Shown here: positions 35,245 through 44,866 of the stretch, piece after piece
How positions within the stretch are numbered: the first letter of the stretch is position 1
Layout of the letters: each line of letters begins with the position of its first letter
Source: Alteromonadaceae bacterium M269
GTDB lineage: Bacteria > Pseudomonadota > Gammaproteobacteria > Enterobacterales > Alteromonadaceae
Length of the DNA stretch: 64,000 bases
Direction of reading: 5' to 3'
NCBI GenBank assembly: GCA_004353515.1
Contig: SMNZ01000002.1
Coordinates: forward strand, 124,001-188,000
The notes under the pieces: generated by a model
What the model was told of the DNA's origin: nothing
Databases searched by the model: none
What the model saw: the letters and a program-made list of their open reading frames with translations, nothing else
Program-made: the position numbers and the translations under genes

Positions 35245-37269
35245 TTAATTGATGTACTTATTCTCAAATTCTGAAATGGGGAGTGGCTTGTCAAAGTAGT
35301 ATCCTTGCATGATGTCACAGTGGTTTTCTTTGAGCCAAGCTAATTGTTTATCTGTTTCGACGCCCTCTGCTACAGTGGTTAAGTGCAGCTCTTTAGCTAG
35401 TGCCAATATAGTTGATGGTAAAACCGTATCATTTGGGATGTCAGAGATGAAACTCCTATCAATTTTTAAGGAGTCCAACGGAAGTCTCCGCAAATAAGAC
35501 AAACTAGAGTAACCCGTACCAAAGTCATCTATCGATATTTTGATACCGTTATCTCTCAGTTGAACGAAAAGTGAGAATGTTGTTTCGATATCTGTCATTA
35601 GGGTTGATTCGGTTATCTCAAACTCTAAGAGATCGGTGCAACCTTCATAACGAGACAGTATCTCCTTCACTTTAACCAAGAAATCACTTTCTCTTAATTG
35701 AATTGGAGAAACATTGATGGCAACTGGGATACTCATACCCATACTCCGCCAACGTTGTATGCTTTTGCAGGCTTGTTCAATTACCCAATATCCAATAGGC
35801 ACAATAATATGCATCTCTTCGGCGATATCGATGAAGTCTGCTGGTGGGCGAATATTGCCTTTATCATTCCATCGAATCAGTCCTTCACAACCTATCAGGG
35901 TTTCTGTTTCCGCATCCATTTTAGGCTGATAAAACAACAATAAGTCATCATTCTGAAGTGCTAATTTAAGTTTTGTTTCGATGTTGAAACGATTTTCGCT
36001 ATCCGCAGTGAATGATGGGTCATAGTGAACAAAACAATTGGTACCTTGCTTCTTCGCTTGATACATCGCCAAATCTGCATTTCTAACCAAAGAATCTACT
36101 GTTTCTCCATCTTTAGGATAAAAGGCACAGCCTATTGAACCTGCAGGGTGGATGATGATGGAATCGGCTGCAAAAGGTTTATTGATAATCGATAATAATT
36201 TGGGGGCTAGCTCATCAGATTGATGCTGTTTATAAGCTTGCTTATAGACAATGACAAATTCGTCACCCCCGAGGCGACCGACAAAGGTGCCTTTGGGCAA
36301 GTTTTCCGTGAGTGAGTCTGCTAAGTGAACAAGCAGTTTATCGCCGACCGAGTGTCCCATAGAGTCATTGATGTGCTTAAACCGATCAAGATCAATGAAG
36401 ATGACCGCAAACTCTGAGCCGCCTTCCTTAGCTTGTTCTATGTTGGTTCTGAGTTTATCGAAGATAAGGTTTCGATTGGCTAAGCCCGTTAACGCATCAC
36501 GCGTTGCAATTTTTGTCAGCTCTTTATGATTCTTAAACAGCCGAGACAGCATCAGGTTGAACTGGCGAACTAGAAACGACAGCTCTCCCGTTTGATGCCC
36601 TTGTGGAGCACTGATACTTGATAAGCTTGAAGAGTCGGGAGAAATTTCAGACAGCTCTTGTCCAATTGCAATGATCGGACGGGTGAGGAAACGATGAAAA
36701 ACAATCGCTAGTACAAGAGAAAGAATGATTGAGTTAAAGAATACTGAGCGGATTATGACAAAGATATCGTCTATAAAGCCATGGGTTATCTTATTGATAT
36801 CAAAGTTCACGACAAGCATGCCGATTTCCCCAGAACCATAATGGCCTTGGACTTTATCAGGGCTATGGATGGGCCTTGTTACTGTTTCAAATTCTGCAAA
36901 TAACTTAAAAGGTAACGCCCGCTCAACATCACCTTGGTTCGTTCTTGTTTTTTCGGAAAAAACAGAACCATCATCAGAGACTATTCGGTTGTTGTAAATC
37001 GTCTCAATGGATAGCAAGCCTTGTAGTGTTCTGTCTGCGAGCTCTTCGTCGAGGCTCCACAATGCCTCAGAGGTTGGAGGTTCAGCAAGGTCTAAAATTT
37101 GATTTTGTTCGCTTACAAGTTGCTCTTTGGTGATTTTAAACAACAAGAAAATTTCAAAAATACAAATGATAAGGCCGACACAGAGCGCTACTGTAATGAC
37201 TCGGAGAGATTGACGCCAAGTCAAGGAATGCCAACGCTTATCAGACGGTTTGTCGATTAAATCTGACAC
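35245..37269 (-). CDS. Membrane GGDEF-EAL cyclic-di-GMP enzyme
   Basis: A 674-residue signalling protein. Two membrane helices (about 25-48 and 180-205) flank a periplasmic sensor of about 130 residues and are followed by a HAMP-like linker. The GGDEF domain has an intact GRLGGDEF near residue 330. The EAL domain carries EGL in place of EAL (CEGLIRW, about residue 460) but keeps DDFGTGYSSL and EGVET. Both synthesis and breakdown of cyclic-di-GMP are possible. The Ala-to-Gly change is mild since the metal-binding Glu is kept. It stands alone and its signal is unknown. Confidence 0.92.
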   Translation of the reverse strand: MSDLIDKPSDKRWHSLTWRQSLRVITVALCVGLIICIFEIFLLFKITKEQLVSEQNQILDLAEPPTSEALWSLDEELADRTLQGLLSIETIYNNRIVSDDGSVFSEKTRTNQGDVERALPFKLFAEFETVTRPIHSPDKVQGHYGSGEIGMLVVNFDINKITHGFIDDIFVIIRSVFFNSIILSLVLAIVFHRFLTRPIIAIGQELSEISPDSSSLSSISAPQGHQTGELSFLVRQFNLMLSRLFKNHKELTKIATRDALTGLANRNLIFDKLRTNIEQAKEGGSEFAVIFIDLDRFKHINDSMGHSVGDKLLVHLADSLTENLPKGTFVGRLGGDEFVIVYKQAYKQHQSDELAPKLLSIINKPFAADSIIIHPAGSIGCAFYPKDGETVDSLVRNADLAMYQAKKQGTNCFVHYDPSFTADSENRFNIETKLKLALQNDDLLLFYQPKMDAETETLIGCEGLIRWNDKGNIRPPADFIDIAEEMHIIVPIGYWVIEQACKSIQRWRSMGMSIPVAINVSPIQLRESDFLVKVKEILSRYEGCTDLLEFEITESTLMTDIETTFSLFVQLRDNGIKISIDDFGTGYSSLSYLRRLPLDSLKIDRSFISDIPNDTVLPSTILALAKELHLTTVAEGVETDKQLAWLKENHCDIMQGYYFDKPLPISEFENKYIN

Positions 37270-37505
37270 TAAAGCTTTGATATCCGGAAGTTAAATCATC
37301 AATTTGAGATTATAGACTGTTTAAATAAAGAAAACAGTTATACCAAAGATCAAGAGACCCTAGTATTGTTGCCGACCGCATACTTTGACAATAGTTGTTT
37401 GTTTAAGCTAAGTTGAAAAAGAGAGTGTGAAACACACGTATAGCAGATTTAGCTATAGTGACATACTGCCGAAGAAGTTAACATTTTGAGGGGAAGTCAT
37501 TTCCT

Positions 37506-38261
37506 ATGGTTCCTTACCGTTCATTCAAGAAAGCTATCGTTATTACCTTTGCAACTTTATCTTTGTTTTTAAAGTCTGCGGATGCGCAAGATATCAAGAT
37601 AGCGAGCTTAACAATACCTAAACTTTTTGACGACAGGGACACGGGCGTTTATGCAGACGTACTGCACCAAATTACGAAGGATTATGAACATAATGTTGAG
37701 GTAGCTTTTCTACCTCACGCCAGATTGCTTAGGGATCTCAACGCTAATAGGTTTGATTGTACTTACGTAGCAACGAATTCACCTCCAAAGTGGCAAGATA
37801 ATGGATTAGATCCGCAGAAATGGATATTTGTAGGTCCTGTAGCTACCGTCAATATAGTTGCGTTTATACGTGCAGACAGTCCTGATATTAAATCTATTGA
37901 AGATATAAAAGATAAACTTATCGCCGTTGATGTGAACCTCAGAGGAGTGCTTACCAAGCTCGGAGTAGAATGGAAGTATTCGACTCAAAGCCAGTTTCAA
38001 CTTGCTCGTATGCTGGCGCGAAAAAGAGTCGATGTGGTCATTGGTTATGATGCGGACTTTGTCGACATCTTTAGAAATAATCCCGAACTTCAGAACTTAA
38101 AAGAAGCTTCCTATGTCATTGAGTCTGTGGAAGATGGGTTGTTATGCACAGATACAGAGAAAACGGCGAAGTTTAGAATGCACGCCGATAACGTCTTAAA
38201 TCAATTACGCAGTTCAGGTTGGTTACAAAACAAGTTCGACCCTTCAAGCTCGGTGGAATGA
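37506..38261 (+). CDS. Periplasmic solute-binding protein (SBP_bac_3-like)
   Basis: A 251-residue secreted protein with a signal peptide (about 1-26, ending SADAQ-D). The fold pattern of type-3 extracellular binding proteins is visible: IASLTIPKLF...YADVLHQI near the start, FDCTYVATNSPP, SPDIKSIEDIKDKLIAVD, and RKRVDVVIGYDADF. No permease or ATPase gene is adjacent. In marine gammaproteobacteria such orphan proteins often act as sensors or feed distant systems. GGGGAAG lies about 10 bases upstream of the ATG. Confidence 0.78.
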   Translation: MVPYRSFKKAIVITFATLSLFLKSADAQDIKIASLTIPKLFDDRDTGVYADVLHQITKDYEHNVEVAFLPHARLLRDLNANRFDCTYVATNSPPKWQDNGLDPQKWIFVGPVATVNIVAFIRADSPDIKSIEDIKDKLIAVDVNLRGVLTKLGVEWKYSTQSQFQLARMLARKRVDVVIGYDADFVDIFRNNPELQNLKEASYVIESVEDGLLCTDTEKTAKFRMHADNVLNQLRSSGWLQNKFDPSSSVE

Positions 38262-38486
38262 TATCTTGCCTTAAGGTGTAGTGGCTCATGTCTAATCTGA
38301 CACTTTTGATTAAGAGTTTCGACATTACCTAACAGGCCGTATTAGACAATAACCGGTCGTTCGCAAGTGTCGAATTTTTGGTGAATTTATCCGATCCCTA
38401 TATACCATTTGGAGACGGTCGCGAGAACGATTTTTTGCTCGAATAGCGGACCGTCGTGAATTATTGAATTTCACCTTGCGGTGTAT

Positions 38487-39383
38487 TTATTGTCTATTTT
38501 TAAGGTCTTCGATGATTTGTGCAGAGACCCAGAATACATCTGACTGCTCTTTCCCACTGTCATCAGTGCGCGGCACCATTCTATTGAAGAAAAGATATTT
38601 TCCATCTGGCGATACCGTTGGTCCGCCCTCACGAACTTCAGTATTGATGGCGCTCCCCAAGTTGATCGCGTCACCCCAGGAACCATCTTTCTGCCGGAAA
38701 CTTATAAAGAGGTCGGATTCCCCGTAACCATCTTCTCGTTCACCGTCCCAAAGTATGTAACTCTCATCGGGGGCAATAAAGGGATGGGCATTCCACCTGC
38801 CAGTATTAATCTCTTTTGGAAGCGGCTTTGGGTTTTCGCGTTTGCCATTAATCAGCCGCGAATAAAAGAGCGTGCCATAACCGTCCTTGTGTCTGGCATT
38901 TTCATCAAATACCAAGGTTCCCTTGGCTGATGTTGTGAGACCCATGATACGAACCTCTTCAAACTTTGGGCCAAGGCTTTTCCATTCAGACCAACCTTCC
39001 GCCGTGCGCTCTCTATACTTCGACTTGTGATATTGGGTCTGACCATCTGGCGAATAGAAGGGCTTCAGCATGTCGTCTGGCATCAGAGTTTTATGCCATT
39101 GGTTAGCGACATTTTTGAAAATATGGCTTTCTGGTTGTTCTACTTCGCGAGAATGCCGCCACCGTTTAATGTAAATTGTGTTAGCATCAGGCGAAAAACC
39201 GACGGAATCTCCCCACTTTTCTGTATTTACAATGCCGGGCGCAAAAGGGCGCGGTGTTAACCCTGGTGGCGTTTCTCCAAAGTAGTGGTTTTGTGAGGCC
39301 TGGGATTTTTCTTTACCGTAACTATTGCAGCTCATTGTCAGAATAAAAAGCAGTAAAACATTAACATAGCCAATATGCTTCAT
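38487..39383 (-). CDS. Secreted PD40 beta-propeller protein (paralogue of 14313-15182)
   Basis: A 298-residue protein whose leader ends in LTMSCNS, so it is probably a lipoprotein. PD40 repeats are visible as FSPDANTIYIKR, YSPDGQTQYH, IAPDESYILWDGEREDGYG and VSPDGKYLFFNR. It shares blocks along its whole length with the PD40 protein at 14313-15182, 24 kb away, but has no esterase or CadC-like regulator beside it. The likely use is binding rather than catalysis. It stands alone between an orphan binding protein and a 573-base gap. Confidence 0.8.
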   Translation of the reverse strand: MKHIGYVNVLLLFILTMSCNSYGKEKSQASQNHYFGETPPGLTPRPFAPGIVNTEKWGDSVGFSPDANTIYIKRWRHSREVEQPESHIFKNVANQWHKTLMPDDMLKPFYSPDGQTQYHKSKYRERTAEGWSEWKSLGPKFEEVRIMGLTTSAKGTLVFDENARHKDGYGTLFYSRLINGKRENPKPLPKEINTGRWNAHPFIAPDESYILWDGEREDGYGESDLFISFRQKDGSWGDAINLGSAINTEVREGGPTVSPDGKYLFFNRMVPRTDDSGKEQSDVFWVSAQIIEDLKNRQ

Positions 39384-39956
39384 AGTTTGTCCTTATTGTA
39401 TATTCAACGAAATCAGTTATGTCCATACCAAAGCGGATGACTATCAATTTAACGAGGGGGTATTGAATGTCCATAGAATTGACGCCAGTTTCGGACGGAA
39501 TGGTCTGAATTTGAGTCGAGTTACACGTTGAATAGCAACCAGTGAAATGGCAGGCTAGGTTTAAGTATCGAAGAGAGTATCAGAGCAATTAAAACTATGA
39601 ACTACTCACAGTGACGGCTGTATTTATAGCCAAATCATATTTATGTGCGATTCAGTAGGGTGAAAAATCCATTGTGCCAAGGTCCGGTTCACGTACAGAG
39701 CGGTCTGTCAGGTTTGGATCAACTATGTTATCGAGTATGTCAGTTTGAATTGGGATTAATTTACTTAAGGTGCGGTTATCGCGTTATTCCTCGTGCTCAT
39801 CTACTTAGAACTATTTTGATTGATTTAACATATGAGTTATAGGGCTATATATAAATCGCAGAGTTATAAAAAAATCCCCGCTTGTTGCCTTGCGGGGATT
39901 TACTTTGAAACTCAGCCCAGTTCAAACTTCTGAACTGAAGAATGTTTATCTAGCCA
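39384..39956. other. 573-base region without a recognised gene
   Basis: This stretch lies between two minus-strand genes. A 65-codon frame on the plus strand (39645-39842) has no ribosome site, starts in low-quality context and looks random, so I do not call it. The only clear element is the terminator of the next gene at 39873-39900. The promoter of the PD40 gene should lie near 39390-39450. Confidence 0.5.
39873..39900 (-). terminator. Intrinsic terminator of VPS10-like copy 2
   Basis: On the minus strand AATCCCCGC-N10-GCGGGGATT is followed by a run of T residues. It lies about 57 bases beyond the stop of the 1088-residue gene. This is a textbook rho-independent terminator. Confidence 0.85.
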
Positions 39957-42900
39957 TTATTCGGCGATAACACTTGTTCCTAATGTCCATGGACCATCTG
40001 CTTCTACAATAGCATTCTGCAATGCAGGAAGAGCGGTTTCATGTAATGCTTTAACGCGCTTACTTACGGCGTTTAATCCGTCAGTAGCATAGCCTAGTTG
40101 GTCAATATGCTGCTGCGTAGGGCCGTAAGAAGAACGCATTGCAGACATTGCATAGCCCAATCTGCTGTTAATAGTCGCTGGTGTTGCACCTTTTCTAACG
40201 CGAGATTGCAGACCATTCAACTCAAGGTTGATTGCGTTGATTTCTGTTTGAATGCTCGCATAGTCTGCTTCTAGTCGAGCAACATCACCAGGTGTGCGGT
40301 CGATTGCAGTACGAATTGTCTTCATAGAAGCATTGATTTGATCAAGCACAGCTGTTGTTATCGAAGAAAGCTTCTGTGCTGCCACAATATTTTGTGTAAA
40401 GCTCTTCATTCTCTCAGCCGATGGACCCGCTAATGCATTTTGATAAATTGACTTCAGCTCTAGCTCAACAGGTTCAGCAAGCTGGCTGATTTCAGAACCA
40501 ACACGCTTGTATAATGTAGCTGTGTACTTGCCTGGCATTGCTGTTAATCCGCCACGACCTTGGCCTGATGCTTCGCTTGTTAAGGCTCTTGAGCTCGCAT
40601 GAGTCATATCCCAAGTAATGCGGTGAAGGCCTTTCTTAGTCTTGCCTGCAATGCGATTAACGAACTGACCCGCAGAATCTTTAATCTCAATATAAACAGC
40701 TGGCTTAGCTTCTTGGTTTTCCGCTTCAATTGTCTCCCAGCTAGGGTACTTAGGATATTTCTTATCTTTGACCAGCTTCTTGTCAGCTTGTTGACGAACT
40801 TCTTTGGCTGTTAAAAGGCTGTCTTTTAAGAAATAAGTTAGCGTTGCGCCATGCTCAGGGTTTTTTGCAATGAAGCGATCATCACCGTCTGTTCTCGTGT
40901 GATTGCGATCAAGCTGGAACCATTTAACTGGGCGACTTGGCGCGAATAGAAGTGCATCGCTTTCCATAGACTTCTCAGTCAATGTGCGCAGAGGAGCGTA
41001 ATCGTCGAGGATGTAAATGCCGCGACCAAAAGTACCTACTACTAAATCATTTTCACGGCGTTGAATTTTGACATCGCGAGTAGAGATTGTTGGCATACCA
41101 CCATCAAGCTCAGTCCACTTCTTACCACCGTCAACAGTAAAGAATACACCGAACTCAGTGCCAATGAACATTAGGTCTTTGTTCACGTGATCCTGAACGA
41201 TACGCCAAACCAGGTGGTTTTCAGGCAAGGTGTCAGCTAGTGATGTCCACTTTCTACCTAGGTTAGTCGATTTAATGAGGTAAGGTTTGAAGTCGCCATT
41301 TTTATGATTATCTAAGGCTACGTAAACAGTATTCGGATCGTACAAGTCAGCACGAATATCATTGACATAAGCTTCCGCAGGGATACCTTTTACGCCATCA
41401 AGCTCGATTTTCTTCCAGTTTTTACCGCCGTCAGTCGTGACTTGAATAATCCCATCATCAGTACCTACCCATAGGATATTTTCGTCTACCGGGCTTTCTG
41501 CGAAGTTAGCAATAGTGTGGAATTCAGACATGGCGAAAAGGTCCCAGCCAGCTTCTACTGACCAAGTTCTTCCCATCATAGGTTGATGCAGGCGGTTTCC
41601 GTTTTTAGTCAAGTCGCCTGAAATAGGAGTCCAGCTGTCACCACGGTTGTCTGAGCGCCAAACACGTTGTGATGCGAAGTAAATGCGCTTTGGATCGTGC
41701 GCAGAAACATTGATTGGGGCATCCCAGTTGAATCTTTCCGCAGGATCACCAGGAAGAGGCTGAGGTTTGATGTATGTCCCTTCTTTTGTCTTGCGGTCAA
41801 CACGAGTCAGATTACCTTGTTGCCACTGTGAGTAAAGGATATCAGGGTTGCCAGGTTCAGTAGCTGGTTGGTGTCCGTCACCACCTAAGGTCAGGAACCA
41901 GTCTTTGTTTTTTATCCCTTCAGCACGGCGCGTTCTTGAAGGGCCACCTTGAGTCGAGTTGTCTTGAGCGCCGCCATAGACAGTATAGAAAGGATATGAA
42001 TCGTCTGGCGCTACCTTGTAGAACTGTGTCAACGGCAGGTTAGCCATAAAACGCCAGTTTTCCATGCGGTCATGAGACATGTAGATACCGCCGTCAGAAC
42101 CCATAAGCACAAAATCAGGATCAGTCGGGTGGAAAGCCATCGCATGGTCATCTACGTGCTTATGTCTGGTGCTTATTGGTGTCCAGGTTTTACCGCCGTC
42201 GTCAGAGACTTTACTGAAGTTACTCGCGATATAAATACGGTCGAACTGGTGTTGGTCAGCGAAGATTTCTTGATAGTAATGTGGACCAGTACCACCGCCA
42301 ACTTCGTCAGACATTTTAGCCCAGCTAGCGCCCTGATTGGTGGAACGATAGAAGCCACCTTTACGCTCATCAGTTTCGATAGTGGCATAAACAACATCAG
42401 GGTTGACTGGCGAGATTGCCATGCCGATTTTACCCATATTGCCTTTTGGTAAGCCTGTTTTTAACTCTGTCCAGGTTTCGCCACCATCGTCAGATGTATG
42501 GATACCTGCTCCAGGTCCTGTACCAACGTAGGCAGCAATTGTTCTCTGGCGAGACCAAGTGGCTGCATAAAGTTTGTTAGGATTACGCGGATCAATTAAT
42601 AATGAAGTAACACCTGTCCACTCGTCTTCTGGCTCTAGTACTAGTTTCCAGTTCTTGCCGCCATCAGTTGTCTTATACAAACCACGGTCACCGCCACTGG
42701 TCCATAATGGGCCTTGCACTGCTACCCATACGGTATTGGAATCTGTCGGATGGATAATGATGTCAGACACGTGTTGGGAATCTTTTAAACCCATGTTTTT
42801 CCACGTTTTACCGCCATCCATAGACTTATAGACACCGTCACCGAAGCTGATATGACGACCACCGTTGTTTTCCCCAGTACCAACCCAGATGATGTCAGAG

Positions 42901-43223
42901 TTACTTGGATCAATAGTGACATCACCTGTTGAATAAACTTTCTGGTCGTCGAAAATAGGTGTCCAGGTTGTACCTGAGTTAACCGTTTTCCAGACGCCTC
43001 CAGAAGCTACTGCTGTATACCAGGTTGAAGGATTTTTTTGGTCAATCGCAATATCTGAAATACGACCAGACATGTACGCTGGGCCTATATTTCTCAATTC
43101 CATCGCTTTAAAGGTTTTGCTACTGAATGGGGATTTGCTTTCGTTCTTGGCATCATCCGCTAATACCGTAGCACTAGACATAGTGAGTGTCGCGACAAGT
43201 GCCGCTTTTAGTATTGTTTTCAT
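39957..43223 (-). CDS. Large secreted VPS10/BNR-repeat propeller protein (copy 2)
   Basis: A 1088-residue protein with a signal peptide (about residues 1-22, ending VLADD). Many Asp-box repeats follow: SMDGGKTW, TTDGGKNW (twice), TSDDGGETW, TVDGGKKW, with WVGTGENNGG and LWVGTDDG segments as in sortilin-like VPS10 propellers. The C-terminal 300 residues are beta then strongly helical. It is a paralogue of the 1047-residue protein at 31919. It is monocistronic, has its own strong terminator and has the best Zur-like box of the window 103 bases upstream. Function unknown; a metal-stress surface or periplasmic protein is inferred. Confidence 0.85.
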   Translation of the reverse strand: MKTILKAALVATLTMSSATVLADDAKNESKSPFSSKTFKAMELRNIGPAYMSGRISDIAIDQKNPSTWYTAVASGGVWKTVNSGTTWTPIFDDQKVYSTGDVTIDPSNSDIIWVGTGENNGGRHISFGDGVYKSMDGGKTWKNMGLKDSQHVSDIIIHPTDSNTVWVAVQGPLWTSGGDRGLYKTTDGGKNWKLVLEPEDEWTGVTSLLIDPRNPNKLYAATWSRQRTIAAYVGTGPGAGIHTSDDGGETWTELKTGLPKGNMGKIGMAISPVNPDVVYATIETDERKGGFYRSTNQGASWAKMSDEVGGGTGPHYYQEIFADQHQFDRIYIASNFSKVSDDGGKTWTPISTRHKHVDDHAMAFHPTDPDFVLMGSDGGIYMSHDRMENWRFMANLPLTQFYKVAPDDSYPFYTVYGGAQDNSTQGGPSRTRRAEGIKNKDWFLTLGGDGHQPATEPGNPDILYSQWQQGNLTRVDRKTKEGTYIKPQPLPGDPAERFNWDAPINVSAHDPKRIYFASQRVWRSDNRGDSWTPISGDLTKNGNRLHQPMMGRTWSVEAGWDLFAMSEFHTIANFAESPVDENILWVGTDDGIIQVTTDGGKNWKKIELDGVKGIPAEAYVNDIRADLYDPNTVYVALDNHKNGDFKPYLIKSTNLGRKWTSLADTLPENHLVWRIVQDHVNKDLMFIGTEFGVFFTVDGGKKWTELDGGMPTISTRDVKIQRRENDLVVGTFGRGIYILDDYAPLRTLTEKSMESDALLFAPSRPVKWFQLDRNHTRTDGDDRFIAKNPEHGATLTYFLKDSLLTAKEVRQQADKKLVKDKKYPKYPSWETIEAENQEAKPAVYIEIKDSAGQFVNRIAGKTKKGLHRITWDMTHASSRALTSEASGQGRGGLTAMPGKYTATLYKRVGSEISQLAEPVELELKSIYQNALAGPSAERMKSFTQNIVAAQKLSSITTAVLDQINASMKTIRTAIDRTPGDVARLEADYASIQTEINAINLELNGLQSRVRKGATPATINSRLGYAMSAMRSSYGPTQQHIDQLGYATDGLNAVSKRVKALHETALPALQNAIVEADGPWTLGTSVIAE

Positions 43224-43325
43224 GTTTTTATCCGATTAAGGAAAGGAGTTTGGAGCATGTCAATCCTTGTGGGAACGAGAGACATACCCTGATTACAAAT
43301 TGTAACCGAACGACTATATAACAAT

Positions 43326-43340
43326 TGTTATAATATCACA
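43326..43340. promoter_or_regulatory. Putative Zur box upstream of VPS10-like copy 2
   Basis: TGTTATAATATCACA matches 13 of 14 defined positions of the gammaproteobacterial Zur core TGTTATANTATAACA. A perfect 16-bp palindrome, TATAACAATTGTTATA (43317-43332), overlaps its left half, and TTACAAATTGTAA lies at 43293-43305. The box is 103 bases before the minus-strand VPS10-like gene and about 270 bases before the plus-strand binding-protein gene, so the former is the likely target. Confidence 0.65.
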
Positions 43341-43609
43341 TGTGTGAAGCGACCAATTGACGAAAGTCAGAGTTAAACGGCCTTTTAAAAAGGTGATGTA
43401 TTGGAAGGCTGTTTTTAGCTTAACTAGCATTGCACTTGTGAAGTTTGAAAAATTAATGCCTAGTTTATTAAAATCAATAAGTTAACCAATCGTAAACGTA
43501 CTTTGTAAATGTACTTCATCTGTTATTAAATACAAAGTTGAGGTTGCATTTTAAGACAGCCAATAGACAGTTTAGAATATGGTGAATGAATAAAGGGGAG
43601 GGATAAAAA

Positions 43610-44443
43610 GTGTCGGAAAATTGTTTGTGGCCTAGGCCTAAGCTTACGTTGTTCTTTTTCCTATTTTCTTTATTTAGTTGTGGAGGTTATGCATCAGACA
43701 AACTCGTTATTGACGGTTCTACGGGTGTTAAACCGTTGGTCCAGTCATTGGTCAATGGATACAAACAAACTCAGCCAGATATTGATATGGAAGTTGGGTC
43801 TGGATTGAACCCTAAAAGTCGTATCCAAGCATTGATAGATAAAAAAATCGATATCGCTATGGCAAGTCATGGTATTGATATTGAGCACATTACTCAACTT
43901 GGCTTAGAAGTGCATCGGGTCGCTAAAATAGCTGTGGTGATAGGCGTAAATTCTGCCGTTGATATTGATAATATTTCCGATAGACAACTATGTGATATTT
44001 ACGGTGGAAAAATAGATAACTGGCATAATCTCAACGGCCCTCAACTCCCCATAGTTCCTTTACTCAGGCCATTCAGTGAAGTAGATACCGAAGTGGTAAG
44101 TGAACATATTGCATGCTTCTCTCAGGTACAGTTTCCGTCTGATATTTTGACATTTGAAAAGTCGGGCCAGATGGCCCGAGCAATTAGGCAAACACCAGGA
44201 GCTATAGGCATGACAACACTGGTTAGAGTAGCTCAAAGTGACGGTAAAATGAGAGCTCTTGCGATTAACAATATTAGCCCTCAGCCTGCGAATCTTTTAA
44301 GCGGGGCTTACCCCTTTACCCGTGATTCGTTTCTTATCACTTCATCTGCACCCTCTGCAGAGGTGGCAGCGTTTTTAGCCTTTGTTCGGAGTGAACAGGG
44401 TGCCGCTATCATTACTGCTAACAATGCAGTGCCTGCTGAGTAA
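43610..44443 (+). CDS. PstS-like periplasmic binding protein
   Basis: A 277-residue secreted protein of the phosphate-binding (PstS/PBP-like) family. Visible parts are LVIDGSTGVKPLVQSLV at the start of the mature domain, DIAMASHGI, ICDIYGGKIDNW-like LCDIYGGKIDNWHNL, and GAIGMTTLV. The GTG start is backed by GGGGAGGG about 6 bases upstream. The leader contains a Cys (LFSCGG) and may be lipidated. No Pst permease genes adjoin, so it is an orphan that may bind phosphate, another oxyanion or act in signalling. Confidence 0.8.
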   Translation: MSENCLWPRPKLTLFFFLFSLFSCGGYASDKLVIDGSTGVKPLVQSLVNGYKQTQPDIDMEVGSGLNPKSRIQALIDKKIDIAMASHGIDIEHITQLGLEVHRVAKIAVVIGVNSAVDIDNISDRQLCDIYGGKIDNWHNLNGPQLPIVPLLRPFSEVDTEVVSEHIACFSQVQFPSDILTFEKSGQMARAIRQTPGAIGMTTLVRVAQSDGKMRALAINNISPQPANLLSGAYPFTRDSFLITSSAPSAEVAAFLAFVRSEQGAAIITANNAVPAE

Positions 44444-44474
44444 AGTAATCGGGTGATTAAAAAGAACAGGCACT
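44428..44474. terminator. Dyad at convergent 3' ends of the binding protein and HxlR genes
   Basis: AGTGCCTG pairs with CAGGCACT across the binding-protein stop codon, and a smaller TAATC/GATTA hairpin lies inside. The gap between the converging genes is only 42 bases, so this may end transcripts from both sides. Confidence 0.4.
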
Positions 44475-44485
44475 CTTTAGTTCTC

Positions 44486-44812
44486 CTAATGATTTAAATT
44501 TTCCCTGCTCCATCCAATAATATTGCGGAGCAAGGGTTCCAGAGATTTCCCTTTTTCGGATAGAAAGTATTCGAACCTTGGACCTGTTGCACCTACATCC
44601 CGACGCTCGAAAATGCCGTGTTCAGTTAGCTTTTTCATCCTGTCAGTGAGTATGTTCTTCGCTATCCCTGTGCTCTTTTGAAAATCAGAGAATTTACTGG
44701 CACCTCTGAACGCTTCCCTGATGATTAGCCAGCTCCAGTCATCACCTAGAATCGCAACAAATCTCGAAACAGGGCAAGTTTCTGGTTTATAGGAAGGGGG
44801 CTGCTTTTTCAT
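44486..44812 (-). CDS. HxlR-family transcriptional regulator
   Basis: A 108-residue winged-helix regulator of the HxlR family. It shows LGDDWSWLIIREAFRGASKFSDFQ, GIAKNILTDRMKKL (recognition helix) and the wing LTEHGIFERRDVGATGPRFEYFLSEKG. A conserved N-terminal Cys13 (ETCPVSR) matches the redox/electrophile-sensing cysteine of HypR/YodB-like members. It is divergent from a metallo-beta-lactamase-fold hydrolase with 89 bases between them, which hold two matching dyads. It most likely controls itself and that hydrolase. Confidence 0.9.
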   Translation of the reverse strand: MKKQPPSYKPETCPVSRFVAILGDDWSWLIIREAFRGASKFSDFQKSTGIAKNILTDRMKKLTEHGIFERRDVGATGPRFEYFLSEKGKSLEPLLRNIIGWSRENLNH

Positions 44813-44826
44813 CTTTTACTCTATTT

Positions 44827-44843
44827 GGTTGCATTTTGAAACT
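44827..44843. promoter_or_regulatory. HxlR operator candidate, site 1
   Basis: GGTTGCATTTTGAAACT is an imperfect dyad that shares GGTT-CA and TGAAAC with site 2. It sits 14 bases before the HxlR start, so binding here would block HxlR expression. Confidence 0.5.
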
Positions 44844-44866
44844 TAATTGTCTATTGTAAATAATAT

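Noticed and set aside
39645-39842. A 65-codon plus-strand frame in the gap at 39384-39956.
   Set aside because: No ribosome site, no signal or domain, and composition like non-coding DNA.
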